Positions 55,175 through 64,000 of a DNA stretch of 64,000 bases are shown here, one piece after another. The notes below the pieces were generated by a model, which did not search any database, was not told the DNA's origin, and saw only the letters and a program-made list of their open reading frames with translations. How positions within the stretch are numbered: the stretch's first letter is position 1; every line of letters begins with the position of its first letter. Origin of the DNA: Streptomyces sp. Edi4 (lineage in GTDB: Bacteria; Actinomycetota; Actinomycetes; Streptomycetales; Streptomycetaceae); contig NZ_JBEJGY010000004.1 of the NCBI RefSeq assembly GCF_040253615.1, positions 744,001 to 808,000 of the forward strand. Direction: 5' to 3'. The position numbers and the translations under genes were made by a program.

Positions 55175-55612
55175 ATGGCCAGGCTCCTGAAGTGGCTCTC
55201 CTGGGCGATGGGCATCGCCGATGTGGCGATCGGCGCCACCCATCTGATGTTCGGCATGCGCACGGTGCCCGGAGCCGGCTCTCCCGGCCCCACCGTGGAC
55301 AGCCTCGTGCGCTTCTTCGCCGCGATCTTCCTCGGGTACGGACTGGCGTGGATCTGGGTGGCACGGCAGTCGCCGGTCTCCTCGAAGGCCGTACGCCTGC
55401 TCGCCGGTGTCTTCTTTCTCGGCGGCGCGAGCAGGCTGGTGTCCTGGGCGGCCCTGGGGCGCCCCGACTGGTTCCAGCTCGTCCTGATGGGCATCGAACT
55501 GGGCCTGCCGCCGCTCTATTTCTGGCTGGCGCCCGCCGACGAGCGGGCCGCCGCCGCCCGCCTGCGCAAGGCGGAGGCGGCGGCTCGCACCGTCACCGGC
55601 TCCACGCCGTAA
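55175..55612 (+). CDS. DUF4345-like small membrane protein
   Basis: A 145-residue protein with four helices (LLKWLSWAMGIADVAIGATHLMF, SLVRFFAAIFLGYGLAWIW, RLLAGVFFLGGASRLVSWA, LVLMGIELGLPPLYFWLA). The pattern fits DUF4345. Its promoter lies under the TetR operators. Function unknown. Confidence 0.8.
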   Translation: MARLLKWLSWAMGIADVAIGATHLMFGMRTVPGAGSPGPTVDSLVRFFAAIFLGYGLAWIWVARQSPVSSKAVRLLAGVFFLGGASRLVSWAALGRPDWFQLVLMGIELGLPPLYFWLAPADERAAAARLRKAEAAARTVTGSTP

Positions 55613-55817
55613 CAGGCGGCCCGCGCCGCCTGCGCCACCGAAGACGTGCCGCAAATCCACCCGATTCCGTACGCGAGTGAAAGGTGGACGATCGCAAGGG
55701 AACGGATCACGCCCGATCGCGGTCTACTTCGGTGCGCACCGCGAGGCGGTGCACCTGGACGACGCCCCCGGGGCGCCGCGTCCAGGACGACCTTTTGCAG
55801 AGAGTGTTCTGGATCCC

Positions 55818-56930
55818 ATGGGGCTGACAAGTACCACCGCTCTGGCAACGGCCGTGCTCGCCACGGTCCTGCTGTCCCTCCTGGTCGTATGGCAGTGGCC
55901 ACGGCTGGCGGGGCGCGGATGGCGGCCGGTGCTCGGCCGGGTGGGCATGATGTGCGCGGTCCAGTTGCTGCTCTTCTCCTCCGTGGGTCTCGCGGCCAAC
56001 AAGACGTTCCTCTTCTACGGCTCGTGGGCGGACCTGTTCGGCCGGCAGGACGGCGTGGGGGTCCTCGACGCGAAGGCGACCGCGAGCCCGGGGATAACGG
56101 TCGCCGGAAAGCAGAAGGTCGATGTGCCGGGCGCCGGGAAGCCGAGCATAGGCGGCGAGGTGCAGAAGGTCTCGGTGCAGGGAGAGCGCTCCCGCATCGT
56201 CACCCCTGCCTACGTCTATCTGCCGCCGGAGTACTTCCAGAAGGGCTACGAGCACACCTCGTTCCCGGCGACCGTGGTGCTGACCGGTTTTCCCGGCACC
56301 GCCGAGAACCTGATCAAGGGGCTGCACTACCCGAAGACGGCGTGGACCCTGTCCAAGCAGAAGAAGTCGCAGCCCATGATCCTGGTGATGATGCGGCCGA
56401 CCGTCGCACCGCCGCGCAACACCCAGTGCGTCGACATCCCTGGCGGCCCCCAGACGGAGACGTTCTTCGCCGACGACCTGCGCAAGGCGATCTCCGGTAC
56501 GTACCGCGTCGGCACCAAGGCCCGCAACTGGGGCTTCATCGGGGACTCGACGGGCGGCTACTGCGCCCTGAAGATCGCACTGGAGCACCCGGAGGCGTAC
56601 GCGGCCGGTGTCGGCCTCTCCGCCGACTACAAGCCGGACGTGGACATGCAGTCCGGTGACCTCTTCCACGGCAACAAGCGCGAGGAGAATCGTTCCGACC
56701 TCCTGTGGGCGCTCGACCACCTGCCGCAGGGCAACTCCTCCTTCCTGCTCACCACATCGCACCAGGGCGAGGGCAATTTCCGCGAGACGCAGAAGTTCAT
56801 CGCTAAGGTCAAGCACCCCGCGCACGTCTCCTCGATCACGCTCGCGTCCGGCGGCCACAACTTCAACACGTGGCTGCGGGAGATCCCGCCGTCGCTGCAA
56901 TGGCTGAGCGACCGCCTCGCCGCCGACTAG
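55818..56930 (+). CDS. Membrane-anchored esterase D/mycolyltransferase-like hydrolase
   Basis: A 370-residue protein with two to three N-terminal helices (first 60 residues) and an extracellular alpha/beta-hydrolase domain. GDSTGGYCALKIA carries the nucleophile (about 240), SADYKPD and GGHNFNTW carry the rest of the triad (about 268, 350). YVYLPPEYFQKGYEHTSFPATVV matches the putative-esterase (antigen 85-like) family. Start at 55818 chosen for the hydrophobic N-terminus; the ribosome-binding site is weak. Confidence 0.83.
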   Translation: MGLTSTTALATAVLATVLLSLLVVWQWPRLAGRGWRPVLGRVGMMCAVQLLLFSSVGLAANKTFLFYGSWADLFGRQDGVGVLDAKATASPGITVAGKQKVDVPGAGKPSIGGEVQKVSVQGERSRIVTPAYVYLPPEYFQKGYEHTSFPATVVLTGFPGTAENLIKGLHYPKTAWTLSKQKKSQPMILVMMRPTVAPPRNTQCVDIPGGPQTETFFADDLRKAISGTYRVGTKARNWGFIGDSTGGYCALKIALEHPEAYAAGVGLSADYKPDVDMQSGDLFHGNKREENRSDLLWALDHLPQGNSSFLLTTSHQGEGNFRETQKFIAKVKHPAHVSSITLASGGHNFNTWLREIPPSLQWLSDRLAAD

Positions 56931-56962
56931 CGACCGGGGAGAACACCGTTCCGAGCACCCCA

Positions 56963-57008
56963 GGGGCCGGGCGGCGAGCGGCTTTCACGCCGCTCACCGC
57001 CCGGCCCC
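56963..57008. terminator. Strong terminator between convergent genes
   Basis: Twenty-base arms (56963-56982 and 56989-57008) with one mismatch and a 6-nt TTTCAC loop, between the esterase and cyclophilin stops. Confidence 0.8.
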
Positions 57009-57067
57009 GTGCGTGGTGCGCGCGGGCGTCCGCCACGCACCGGGCCGCACCACGCACGGGGCCCCGA

Positions 57068-57724
57068 TCACATCTTCTTGATCTGGACGCGCTTGATGTT
57101 CACCGGCAGCGTGGGGTAGCCGTCGCCGGGCCCGTTCTGGTCGTCCTCGCCGCCTGCCGCGATCTTTTGCAGCACGTCGAGCCCCGCCGTGACCTTGCCG
57201 AACGGGGTGTAGGCGGGCGAGAGCTTGGTGTCCTTCCAGACGAAGAAGAACTGGCTGCCATTGGTGTTGGGTCCTGCGTTGGCCATCGCCACCGTCCCGG
57301 CCGGATAGGTGGCCCCGGTCAGGTTCTCGTCCGGGAAGGAGTAGCCGGGCCCGCCGCTGCCCGTGCCGGTCGGGTCGCCGCACTGAAGGACGTACAGGCG
57401 CGCGGTGGTGAGCCGGTGGCAGTGCGTGCCGTCGAAGTAGTGCCGCTGGGCGAGGAAGCGGAAGGAGTTGGTGGTGCACGGCGCCTTGTCGGTGAGCGCC
57501 TTGAAGGTGATGGCGCCCTGGCTGGTGCGCAAGGTGGCGCTGAACGGCCTGGCCGCCTTGACCGGATCGAAGTCCGGTATCCCCTTGTAGTTGTCGGCGG
57601 GGACGGCCGGAGTGTAGGCGCAGGCGGCCGCCGGCGCGGGAGCGGCGGCCGCGCCGGCCTGCGTGGCCGTGGCGAGCGGGATCAGGACGACAGCGGCGAG
57701 CAACGCGCCTCTTCTACCGAGCAT
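57068..57724 (-). CDS. Secreted cyclophilin-type peptidyl-prolyl isomerase
   Basis: A 218-residue cyclophilin with a signal peptide (first 25-30 residues, LLAAVVLIPLATATQAGAAAA). Core: TNSFRFLAQRHYFDGTHCHRL (catalytic Arg near residue 89), LQCGDPTGTGSGGPGYSFPDE, MANAGPNTNGSQFFF, YTPFGKV. Probably folds exported proteins. Compared with cytoplasmic PpiA it has one N-terminal segment extra, AACAYTPAVPADNY, typical of the secreted streptomycete form. Confidence 0.92.
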   Translation of the reverse strand: MLGRRGALLAAVVLIPLATATQAGAAAAPAPAAACAYTPAVPADNYKGIPDFDPVKAARPFSATLRTSQGAITFKALTDKAPCTTNSFRFLAQRHYFDGTHCHRLTTARLYVLQCGDPTGTGSGGPGYSFPDENLTGATYPAGTVAMANAGPNTNGSQFFFVWKDTKLSPAYTPFGKVTAGLDVLQKIAAGGEDDQNGPGDGYPTLPVNIKRVQIKKM

Positions 57725-57914
57725 GTGACGGCATCCTTCCGAAGCAAGGGTGGTGACAGGGCCGCATCATTCCCTGCCGGGACGGCGCGCGCCTCACGAA
57801 AGGCACATCAACTGCCCCGCGCCGAAAGGAAGTTCCTCGATCCGGGTGGAACGGATCGGTGCGATCGGCTGTCTTACAGGGCGTACATCCCAAAGGGAAT
57901 GAAAGGGGAACAGC

Positions 57915-58307
57915 GTGTACGTATCTGGCATGCGCCGCGTTGCCGTCGCGGGCGCCGTGGCAGCCCTCGCCGGCTCGGGAATCCTGCTCGGCGCCGGCGG
58001 CGCGTCGGCGGCACCGAAGGACTCCGCACCCTCCGTCCGGCAGGCGCCCGCACCGGCACCGGCACCGGCCGCCGAACCCAAGGGCCGGGTCGTCGCCAAC
58101 GGCGGCCTATGGGTCCACCAGGAAGCGAACACCACCTCCAAGCGGATCACCCTGCTGCCCAACGGCACAGTCACCGCGCTCCAGTGCAAGAGGACCGGCC
58201 AGAACGTGGACGGCAACAAGCTCTGGTACCGGCTCGGAGCGGCCAGGGCCGGCTGGGTCGCCGCACGCTATGTGCAGAACCTGGCGCCCGTTCCGTACTG
58301 CAAGTGA
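57915..58307 (+). CDS. Secreted SH3-domain protein
   Basis: A 130-residue protein with a signal peptide (AVAGAVAALAGSGILLGAGGASA), a Pro/Ala spacer and a bacterial SH3 domain (GLWVHQEANTTSKRITLLPNGTVTALQCKR ... LWYRLGAARAGWVAARYVQNL). Two Cys are likely disulphide-bonded. Such domains bind cell-wall peptides. Start GTG at 57915 with AAAGGGG upstream. Confidence 0.87.
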   Translation: MYVSGMRRVAVAGAVAALAGSGILLGAGGASAAPKDSAPSVRQAPAPAPAPAAEPKGRVVANGGLWVHQEANTTSKRITLLPNGTVTALQCKRTGQNVDGNKLWYRLGAARAGWVAARYVQNLAPVPYCK

Positions 58308-58576
58308 GCCCGTCCGAGGCCTCAACCGGGCGCAACAGCCGCCTGACCAGCGGGCGTTGAGGCCCGGTCTGGCCGTTCCACACCGTCGGCCGGTGGCGAC
58401 GGCACCCCGTGCGGGGCGTCGTCGCCACCGGCCGCGCCGTCGCGCCGTCCTCTCTTGTTTCCCTCAAGTTTCCCCCCGGTGCCCGCACCGGCGAATACTC
58501 GCCAGTAGTGTGTGGCCGCGCGCCGCGCCCGAAGGCCGCGCGCCATCGACTGTCAGCACCAGCAGGGGGATTGCAG

Positions 58577-60304
58577 ATGCGCGGGATGAGCCGCCGTCAG
58601 TTCGTCACGCGGATGTCCGCGGCGGCCGCGGGAGCCGCGTTGTGGTCGGCGACCGCGCAGGACCGGGCCATGGCCGTCACCGCCGCGCGTGCGGTGCGCA
58701 CCGGCGGCACGACCCTGGAGCAGGCCGCGGCGCCCGTGGGCACCGGGGCGTACAAGCGCCTGGTGGCGGGGCCCGGCTGGCCGCTGGTGGTCCGGGGCGA
58801 GCTGGCGGGCGCCGTGACCGGGCGCGACGACCGCCGCACCGGGCTCGCCTCCTTCGTTCAGTTCACCGATCTGCACCTGGCCGACACCGAGTCGCCGGTG
58901 CGCTTCGAGTACTTGGCGCAGTACAACGACAGCGCCTACCGCCCGCAGGAAGCGCTCACGGTGCGCGGCGCGTCCTCCCTGGTCGAGCGCGTCAACGCGG
59001 TACGCCAAGGGCCGTACACCGGACTGCCCTTCAGCACGGTGATGGCCACCGGCGACAACACCGACAACCACGAACTCATCGAACTCGACTGGTACTTGAC
59101 GGTCATGAGCGGCGGCCGCGTCACCCCGAGCAGCGGTGACGCCACCCGGTACGAGGGTGTGCAGAATTCCGGCAGCGCCTCCTACTGGAACCCCGAGCTG
59201 TCCTTCCAGGACACCTACAAGGCCAAGGGGCTCCCCCAGATCCCCGGTTTCCTGACGGGCGCCACCCGTCCCTTCGACGCGCCGGGGCTCGACATGCCCT
59301 GGTACACGACCGTCGGCAACCACGACGACAGCATCGAGGGCAGCCTGCCCGACCTCGGCCTCCTGAACGATCTGTACACCGGCGACCGGAAGATCGAGGG
59401 CTGCGACGACGCCACCGCGGCGAAGCTCGCCTACGCCCTGCGCCACGACCCGGCCCAGGCGGCGCTCCTGCTCGGCAAGCTGCTCGGCAACGGCGGCGCG
59501 ATACGCAAGGTGACCCCCGACGAGCGCCGCCGGCCCTTCAGCCCGGCCGAGTTCGCCAAGGCGCACCTGAACCCGGCGTACGCCGGAGCCGGGCCGGTCG
59601 GCCACGGTTTCACCTCCGACGCCGCGAGCAGCGGCCACCTGTACTACACCTTCCCGCTCGCCGAGGGGGTGCTCGGCATCAGCCTGGACACCACCAACAG
59701 GGCCGGTTTCGCGGACGGTTCGCTCGGCACCGCTCAGCTCAACTGGCTCGAATCGGTCCTCAAGTCCCACAGCGGCCACTGGTACGACAGCGACGGGCAC
59801 GTGGTGCGCGGCGGGTCGGGCGACTCGCTCATCGTGCTGTTCAGCCACCACACCAGCACCACGATGGGCAACCTGCTGCCGGACCCGTACCACCCGTTCG
59901 AGGGGCGTCACGACGGCAACGCCCTGGTCTCGCTGCTCCAGCGCTACCCGAACGTGGTGGCCTGGGTGAACGGACACACCCACGAGAACCGGATCACCCC
60001 GCACGGCCACGCGGTCCCCGAGCGCGCCTTCTGGGAGATCAACACCGCGTCGCATGTCGACTTTCCCCAGCATGCCCGGATCATCGAGATCGCGGACAAC
60101 GGCGACGGCACGCTCTCCTTGTTCACGACCCTCATCGAGTCCGCCGCGCCCTACACGACGGATTTCGCCGACACCTCCGACCGCGGACTCGCCGCGCTGT
60201 ACCGCGAGTTGGCGTACAACGATCCCTATGCGACCCCGGCCGCCCGGCTCGGCGCCTCCATCGACCACAACACCGAGCTCCTGCTGGCGCGCCCCGGCAA
60301 GTGA
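58577..60304 (+). CDS. Tat-exported metallophosphoesterase
   Basis: A 575-residue calcineurin-like phosphoesterase. The twin-arginine signal SRRQFVTRM and following apolar stretch direct Tat export. Metal-ligand motifs: DLHLAD (about 97), GDNTDNHE (about 160), GNHDDS (about 250), HHTS and NGHTHENR (about 420-470). It matches the actinobacterial TIGR03767 family as I recall. Substrate unknown, perhaps an extracellular phosphodiester. The start at 58577 follows GCAGGGGG. Confidence 0.9.
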   Translation: MRGMSRRQFVTRMSAAAAGAALWSATAQDRAMAVTAARAVRTGGTTLEQAAAPVGTGAYKRLVAGPGWPLVVRGELAGAVTGRDDRRTGLASFVQFTDLHLADTESPVRFEYLAQYNDSAYRPQEALTVRGASSLVERVNAVRQGPYTGLPFSTVMATGDNTDNHELIELDWYLTVMSGGRVTPSSGDATRYEGVQNSGSASYWNPELSFQDTYKAKGLPQIPGFLTGATRPFDAPGLDMPWYTTVGNHDDSIEGSLPDLGLLNDLYTGDRKIEGCDDATAAKLAYALRHDPAQAALLLGKLLGNGGAIRKVTPDERRRPFSPAEFAKAHLNPAYAGAGPVGHGFTSDAASSGHLYYTFPLAEGVLGISLDTTNRAGFADGSLGTAQLNWLESVLKSHSGHWYDSDGHVVRGGSGDSLIVLFSHHTSTTMGNLLPDPYHPFEGRHDGNALVSLLQRYPNVVAWVNGHTHENRITPHGHAVPERAFWEINTASHVDFPQHARIIEIADNGDGTLSLFTTLIESAAPYTTDFADTSDRGLAALYRELAYNDPYATPAARLGASIDHNTELLLARPGK

Positions 60305-60449
60305 GCCACGGCCCCACCGGGCCCACGGCCCACCCGCCCGCCCGTGTCGGTGGGGTGTCGGCGGCTGTCGGTCCGGTGTCGGCGGGGGCTGGCACCTTCC
60401 AAGGGGTCAGGCCGGGTGTCCACCCGGCCGTCGGTGAAGGGGACCCCTC

Positions 60450-61985
60450 ATGCATGACGTAGTGATCGTGGGCGCAGGCCCGGTCGGACTGTTCCTCGCC
60501 TGCGAACTCGGCCTCGCGGGCTGTTCCGTCCTGGTCCTGGAGCGGGAGCCCCAGGGCCGTTCCCCGCTCAAGGCGAAGCCGCTCGGGCTGCGGGGTCTGT
60601 CCGCCGCGTCGGTCGAGGGGTTCTACCGCCGCGGAATGCTGGACGACCTGGTGGCGGCCTCCGGTACGCACGAGGTCTTCGGCCCCGTCGCAGGACCGGG
60701 CGCCTCCCCCGGCGCCGACACCCCCGGGGCCCCGCGCGCCGGGGGCCATTTCGCGGGCATGCTGCTCGACCCGGCGAAGGTCGATGTCACCGCCCTGCCG
60801 TTCTGGCTGCCGAGCCCGGCGCCGCTGCGCATGCCGACCGACCTCGAAGCGGTCGAGACCCTGCTGGCCGAGCGGGCCGCCCGGCTCGGTGTGGAGGTCC
60901 GGTACGGCGTCGCGGTGTCCGGCCTCACCCAGGACGACGAGGGTGTGGTGGCCCGGGCCGGCGAGGACGAGTACGCGGCGCGCTGGCTGGTCGGCTGCGA
61001 CGGCGGGCGCAGCACGGTGCGCGGTCTCGCCGGCTTCGAATTCACCGGCACCGGGCCGCAGTTGACGGGATACGTCCTCGAGGGCACGATCGCCGGTCCC
61101 GAGGAGCTGAGCTTCGGGTTCGTCCCCACCCCCCGGGGCATGTACCTGCGGCTGGGGCAGGGATACATCGCCATGATGGACTTCGACGGCGGCGCGTTCG
61201 ACCGCTCGCGGCCGCCGACCAGGGACCATCTCCAGGAGGTCCTTCGCCGCATATCGGGCACCGACGCGACCTTGAGCGACGTCCGCCTCGCCTCCAGTTT
61301 CACCGATCGCTCGATGCAGGTGCCGAGCTACCGGCGCGGGCGCGTCCTGCTGGCGGGGGACGCCGCCCACATCCACTCCCCGCTCGGCGGGCAGGGACTC
61401 AACCTCGGCATCGGCGACGCCATGAACCTCGGGTGGAAGCTCGCGGCGACCGTGCGCAAGGACGCGCCGGATGGGCTGCTGGACACGTACAGCGCTGAGC
61501 GCCATCCGGTCGGGGCGGCCGTGCTCGACTGGTCGCGCGCCCAGGTGGCGGTCATGCAGCCCGGCCCGATCGGCCAGGCACTCAAGGGCGTGGTGCGCGA
61601 CCTCATCGGGACCGGCGACGGCACCGCCTATGTGTTCACGCGGCTTTCGGGGACGTGGGTCCGCTACGACCTCGGCGACGAACACCCGCTGGCGGGGCGC
61701 AGCGTCCCGGACTTCCGCCTCAAGGACGGCAGGCACATCGGCGACCTGTTGCGGGACGGACGCGCGGTCGCGCTCGACTTCAGCACCGAGCACCGTCTGA
61801 GCGGTTCGGCCAAGGACCGCGAGGGCCGGATCCGGTACGTGGCGGGCCCGGTTGACGACGACCTCGGCCTCGGCGCCGTCCTTGTCCGGCCCGACGGCGT
61901 GGTCGCCTGGGCGGGCGAGCGCGTCCCGGACCCCGTCGCGTTCGAGCGCGCGGCCGACCGCTGGCTCGGCGGCCCGGAACTCTGA
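60450..61985 (+). CDS. FAD-dependent aromatic hydroxylase-like monooxygenase
   Basis: A 511-residue group A flavin monooxygenase. DVVIVGAGPVGLFLACEL is the FAD dinucleotide fold, VGCDGGRSTVR the DG motif and LLAGDAAHIHSPLGGQGLNLGIGDAMNLGWKLAA the GD motif region. A C-terminal thioredoxin-like domain is present. Relatives oxidise phenols, polyketides or rifamycin-type antibiotics (Rox). The substrate is not fixed by context; flanking genes are unrelated secreted enzymes. Confidence 0.9.
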   Translation: MHDVVIVGAGPVGLFLACELGLAGCSVLVLEREPQGRSPLKAKPLGLRGLSAASVEGFYRRGMLDDLVAASGTHEVFGPVAGPGASPGADTPGAPRAGGHFAGMLLDPAKVDVTALPFWLPSPAPLRMPTDLEAVETLLAERAARLGVEVRYGVAVSGLTQDDEGVVARAGEDEYAARWLVGCDGGRSTVRGLAGFEFTGTGPQLTGYVLEGTIAGPEELSFGFVPTPRGMYLRLGQGYIAMMDFDGGAFDRSRPPTRDHLQEVLRRISGTDATLSDVRLASSFTDRSMQVPSYRRGRVLLAGDAAHIHSPLGGQGLNLGIGDAMNLGWKLAATVRKDAPDGLLDTYSAERHPVGAAVLDWSRAQVAVMQPGPIGQALKGVVRDLIGTGDGTAYVFTRLSGTWVRYDLGDEHPLAGRSVPDFRLKDGRHIGDLLRDGRAVALDFSTEHRLSGSAKDREGRIRYVAGPVDDDLGLGAVLVRPDGVVAWAGERVPDPVAFERAADRWLGGPEL

Positions 61986-62465
61986 TGCCGTTCCCCAACA
62001 CACGTAATGTGTATGGGAGTTGACGCTCCGCCCGGCGTGGTGCGGATTCCGTACGTCGGCGTCCAGAATCCATCTGTACAGGGCCCCCGGGCGCTGCGAG
62101 GGTAAGGACGTACCGGACGGGGGCCCTCCTGAACGCCTGGGCGGGACCGCCCGATCCATCCGCACGGCACGCACCACCACATACTCCCGGTGGGCAGGCG
62201 CATCCGGCAGGGCGACCGCGGGAGTTCCAGGCCGGCCTCGCCGCCACCGGGGAGGCGCCCGGCGAGGGGGTACGGCCGCCCCCTGGTACTCCCCCCATCA
62301 GGGAGCCGCCCCTCGCCGGGTCCGCTGCCGTACGCCCCTCACGTGAGCGGTCTGCGCCGGGGCGGTCTACGCGCCGGGGCGCGCGCGGGGGTTCGGGAAA
62401 TCCGAACCCCCCGCGCGGGGGGCTCCACGATGGTGTGGAGGCGGCCGCTGAGCCAGCCTTGACTC
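61986..62465. other. Intergenic region with three inverted repeats
   Basis: No gene is supported. Hairpins: AGGGCCCCCG/CGGGGGCCCT (62080-62089, 62118-62127); CCCGGCGAGGGG/CCCCTCGCCGGG (62258-62269, 62309-62320); and GCGCGGGGGTTCGG pairing with CCGAACCCCCCGCGC with one bulge (about 62383-62416). They may end transcription or form a small structured RNA. Confidence 0.5.
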
Positions 62466-63713
62466 ATGACCAGTTCACTCTCCCGCAAGGCATTCCTGTC
62501 CGCCGTCGCACTGACCGCCGCCGCGTGCCTGGGCTGCGTCGCTCCGGCTGTCAGTGGGGCCCCGTCGTCGGCGCGGGCGCGGGTGACACTGCCCGCGCCA
62601 ACGGGACCGTATCCGGTCGGCACGACAGCACTGCACCTCACCGATGACAGCCGCCCCGACCCGTGGGTGGGCTCGCGTCCCCACCGGGAGCTGATGGTGA
62701 GTGTCCGCTACCCCGCACGTAATGTCGCCGGCCATTCAAGGGCGCCGCAGATGTCGCCGGGCGAGGCGGCCGGGTTCGACGCGCTGAACAATCTCACGGA
62801 CATACCGAAGGGCCGGGTCGACTGGGCGGTCACGCGAAGCCATGCGTTTGAGGGGGCGCCGATCGCGGCGCACGGCGCACACGGTTTCCCCGTGGTGCTG
62901 TACTCGCCAGGCGCCGCGGATCCACGGAGCCTGGGCACGACCCTGTGCGACGATCTCGCGTCACGGGGTTATGTGGTGGTGATGATCGACCACACCTACG
63001 ACGCGACGGCGGTCGAGTTCCCGGGCGGGCGCGTGGAGAAGTCCGTGCTGCCGCGGGAGTTCGACAAGGCGGCCAACGGCGGCGACGAGCAGGTCACCGC
63101 GCTGTTGAAGAAGACCATGGCGGTGCGCGTGGCGGACACGCGGTTCGTACTGGACCAGCTGGGGCAGCTGCCCGGTCAGCTGCGCGGGGCGCTCGACCTC
63201 GCCACCGTGGGGATGTTCGGGCAGTCCGCAGGCGGGTTCACGGCCGCGCAGAGCCTGCACGACGACCGGCGCATCAAGGCGGCGGCCGACCTGGACGGTG
63301 TCCTTGGTTACACCCAGCGCGACGACGACCCGGCGAACCCGTCCTCGGTCGGAGTGGACGGCGTCGACCGGCCCCTGCTGCTGATGGGCAAGGAGGGGGA
63401 CAATCACCACACGGTCGCGTCCTGGGACGCGGCGTGGCGGCACAGCAGCGGGTGGCTGAGGGACCTGACTCTCACCGGCGCCGAGCATGCGAGCTATACC
63501 GACCTCCAGTCCGAAATACCGCAGCTGGCCGTCCCGTTGGGGCTTTCCGGGAAGACCGTCGCCGCCAACATGGGCACCGTTGAGCCGGGGCATTCGGTGG
63601 CCGCGCAGGAGGCATATGTGTCGGCCTTCTTCGACCGCTGGCTGAGGGGCCGGGACCGCCCTCTGCTCGACGGTCCCTCCGAGCGCTTCCCGCAGGTGCG
63701 GTTCGTGAAGTGA
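62466..63713 (+). CDS. Secreted alpha/beta hydrolase, PAF-acetylhydrolase-like
   Basis: A 415-residue exported enzyme. The signal peptide is SRKAFLSAVALTAAACLGCVAPAVS. Nucleophile elbow is GQSAGG (about residue 255), the acid is likely D in KEGDNHH or LDGVLG, and the His is in GAEHASY. ELMVSVRYPA and FPVVLYSPGAAD are typical of the PAF acetylhydrolase/chlorophyllase-like group. It may be a lipase or esterase. Cleavage could be lipidated (ACLGC) but the lipobox is imperfect. Confidence 0.87.
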   Translation: MTSSLSRKAFLSAVALTAAACLGCVAPAVSGAPSSARARVTLPAPTGPYPVGTTALHLTDDSRPDPWVGSRPHRELMVSVRYPARNVAGHSRAPQMSPGEAAGFDALNNLTDIPKGRVDWAVTRSHAFEGAPIAAHGAHGFPVVLYSPGAADPRSLGTTLCDDLASRGYVVVMIDHTYDATAVEFPGGRVEKSVLPREFDKAANGGDEQVTALLKKTMAVRVADTRFVLDQLGQLPGQLRGALDLATVGMFGQSAGGFTAAQSLHDDRRIKAAADLDGVLGYTQRDDDPANPSSVGVDGVDRPLLLMGKEGDNHHTVASWDAAWRHSSGWLRDLTLTGAEHASYTDLQSEIPQLAVPLGLSGKTVAANMGTVEPGHSVAAQEAYVSAFFDRWLRGRDRPLLDGPSERFPQVRFVK

Positions 63714-64000
63714 CCAGAGGCGCGGGGCCTGGGGGCGAGCGCAATTCGGATGCGGACCGGCCGCCCGCCGCAGTACCGTGGTGGGCATGAAGGTCATCAT
63801 CTGTATCGGCGCCTCGACCGCGCGAGCGACCAGCTCGCCGGTTGCCGCCGCCTGACCTCACCCCCCTCCCCCGGCGACCGGAAACGGCCCGTCGGTGGAT
63901 GGTCGGATTCTCCTTGTGGATCCCTGTCACGCATCCTGTGGATCCCTGTCACGCATCCCCTGCCGCGGTGCCGCTCCCGGCCGCCCCGCACCAAAGGATC
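63714..64000. other. Right-end spacer
   Basis: I see no gene with adequate support to the window edge. A 22-codon frame at 63787 has no family and is not called. A 22-bp tandem duplication lies at 63915-63958. Confidence 0.4.
63915..63958. repeat. Perfect 22-bp tandem duplication
   Basis: The unit begins TGTGGATCCCTGTCACGC and is present exactly twice (63915-63936, 63937-63958). Confidence 0.85.

Noticed and set aside
63787..63855. A 22-codon frame with an ATG near the right edge
   Set aside because: No family or neighbour supports it.

Overview
The window reads as Streptomyces chromosome. GC is very high with strong G/C preference at third codon positions, GTG starts are common, starts often overlap the upstream stop, and there are actinomycete markers (a short chaplin, a DUF5133 protein, a Fic-type toxin with an antitoxin, many secreted Ala-rich proteins). 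I saw no rRNA, tRNA, CRISPR array or insertion sequence. Most of the window looks like accessory, specialised-metabolism-rich DNA.

Layout. 1-4.9 kb: membrane, hemerythrin, GvpU-like, thiolase and efflux genes. 5.5-22.1 kb: a compact NRPS-PKS locus. One 4085-residue protein carries formyltransferase, partial condensation lobe, adenylation with an inserted N-methyltransferase, PCP, KS, AT, DH, ER, KR, ACP and a terminal thioester reductase. It is followed by an oxygenase-like protein, two alpha/beta hydrolases and a cation/proton antiporter. The adenylation code reads as glycine, so the predicted starter is N-formyl-sarcosine, extended once with malonate and released reductively as a small N-methylformamido aldehyde or alcohol. 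22.3-29.1 kb: cold-shock, DUF899, nitrate transporter, HelD, TetR, toxin-antitoxin and CMD genes.

29.6-33.6 kb: a tight four-gene operon of an Fe(II)/2-oxoglutarate enzyme of the BesD amino-acid halogenase/hydroxylase family (HxD version, so a hydroxylase), an amino-acid permease, an unusual carbamoyltransferase and an SDR. It is probably a small pathway to a modified basic amino acid. 34-44.3 kb: membrane-fusion protein, nadE, a divergent PadR/SnoaL-like pair around a perfect operator, a molybdenum-hydroxylase operon lacking its catalytic subunit, a DHA2 pump with a duplicated upstream element, an orphan SEDS protein and a Cys-rich surface protein.

44.3-48.6 kb, minus strand: the most striking locus. 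A 35-codon gene missed by ordinary length cut-offs encodes a peptide ending in AWYFWY. It lies directly upstream of two overlapping P450 genes, with a 12-bp perfect hairpin between precursor and enzymes, and a stand-alone condensation-fold protein lies further upstream. This matches the atropopeptide (tryptorubin-type) RiPP family, whose founder core is AWYIWY, with Phe replacing Ile.

49-64 kb: secreted proteins, Nudix hydrolase, a pair of related stalk/coiled-coil proteins, chaplin, ABC exporter, a divergent TetR/membrane-protein pair with a clear operator, and secreted esterase, cyclophilin, SH3, metallophosphoesterase, FAD monooxygenase and PAF-acetylhydrolase-like genes. Coordinates of starts were chosen by ribosome-binding sites and overlaps; functions rest on motif recognition only, since no search could be run.
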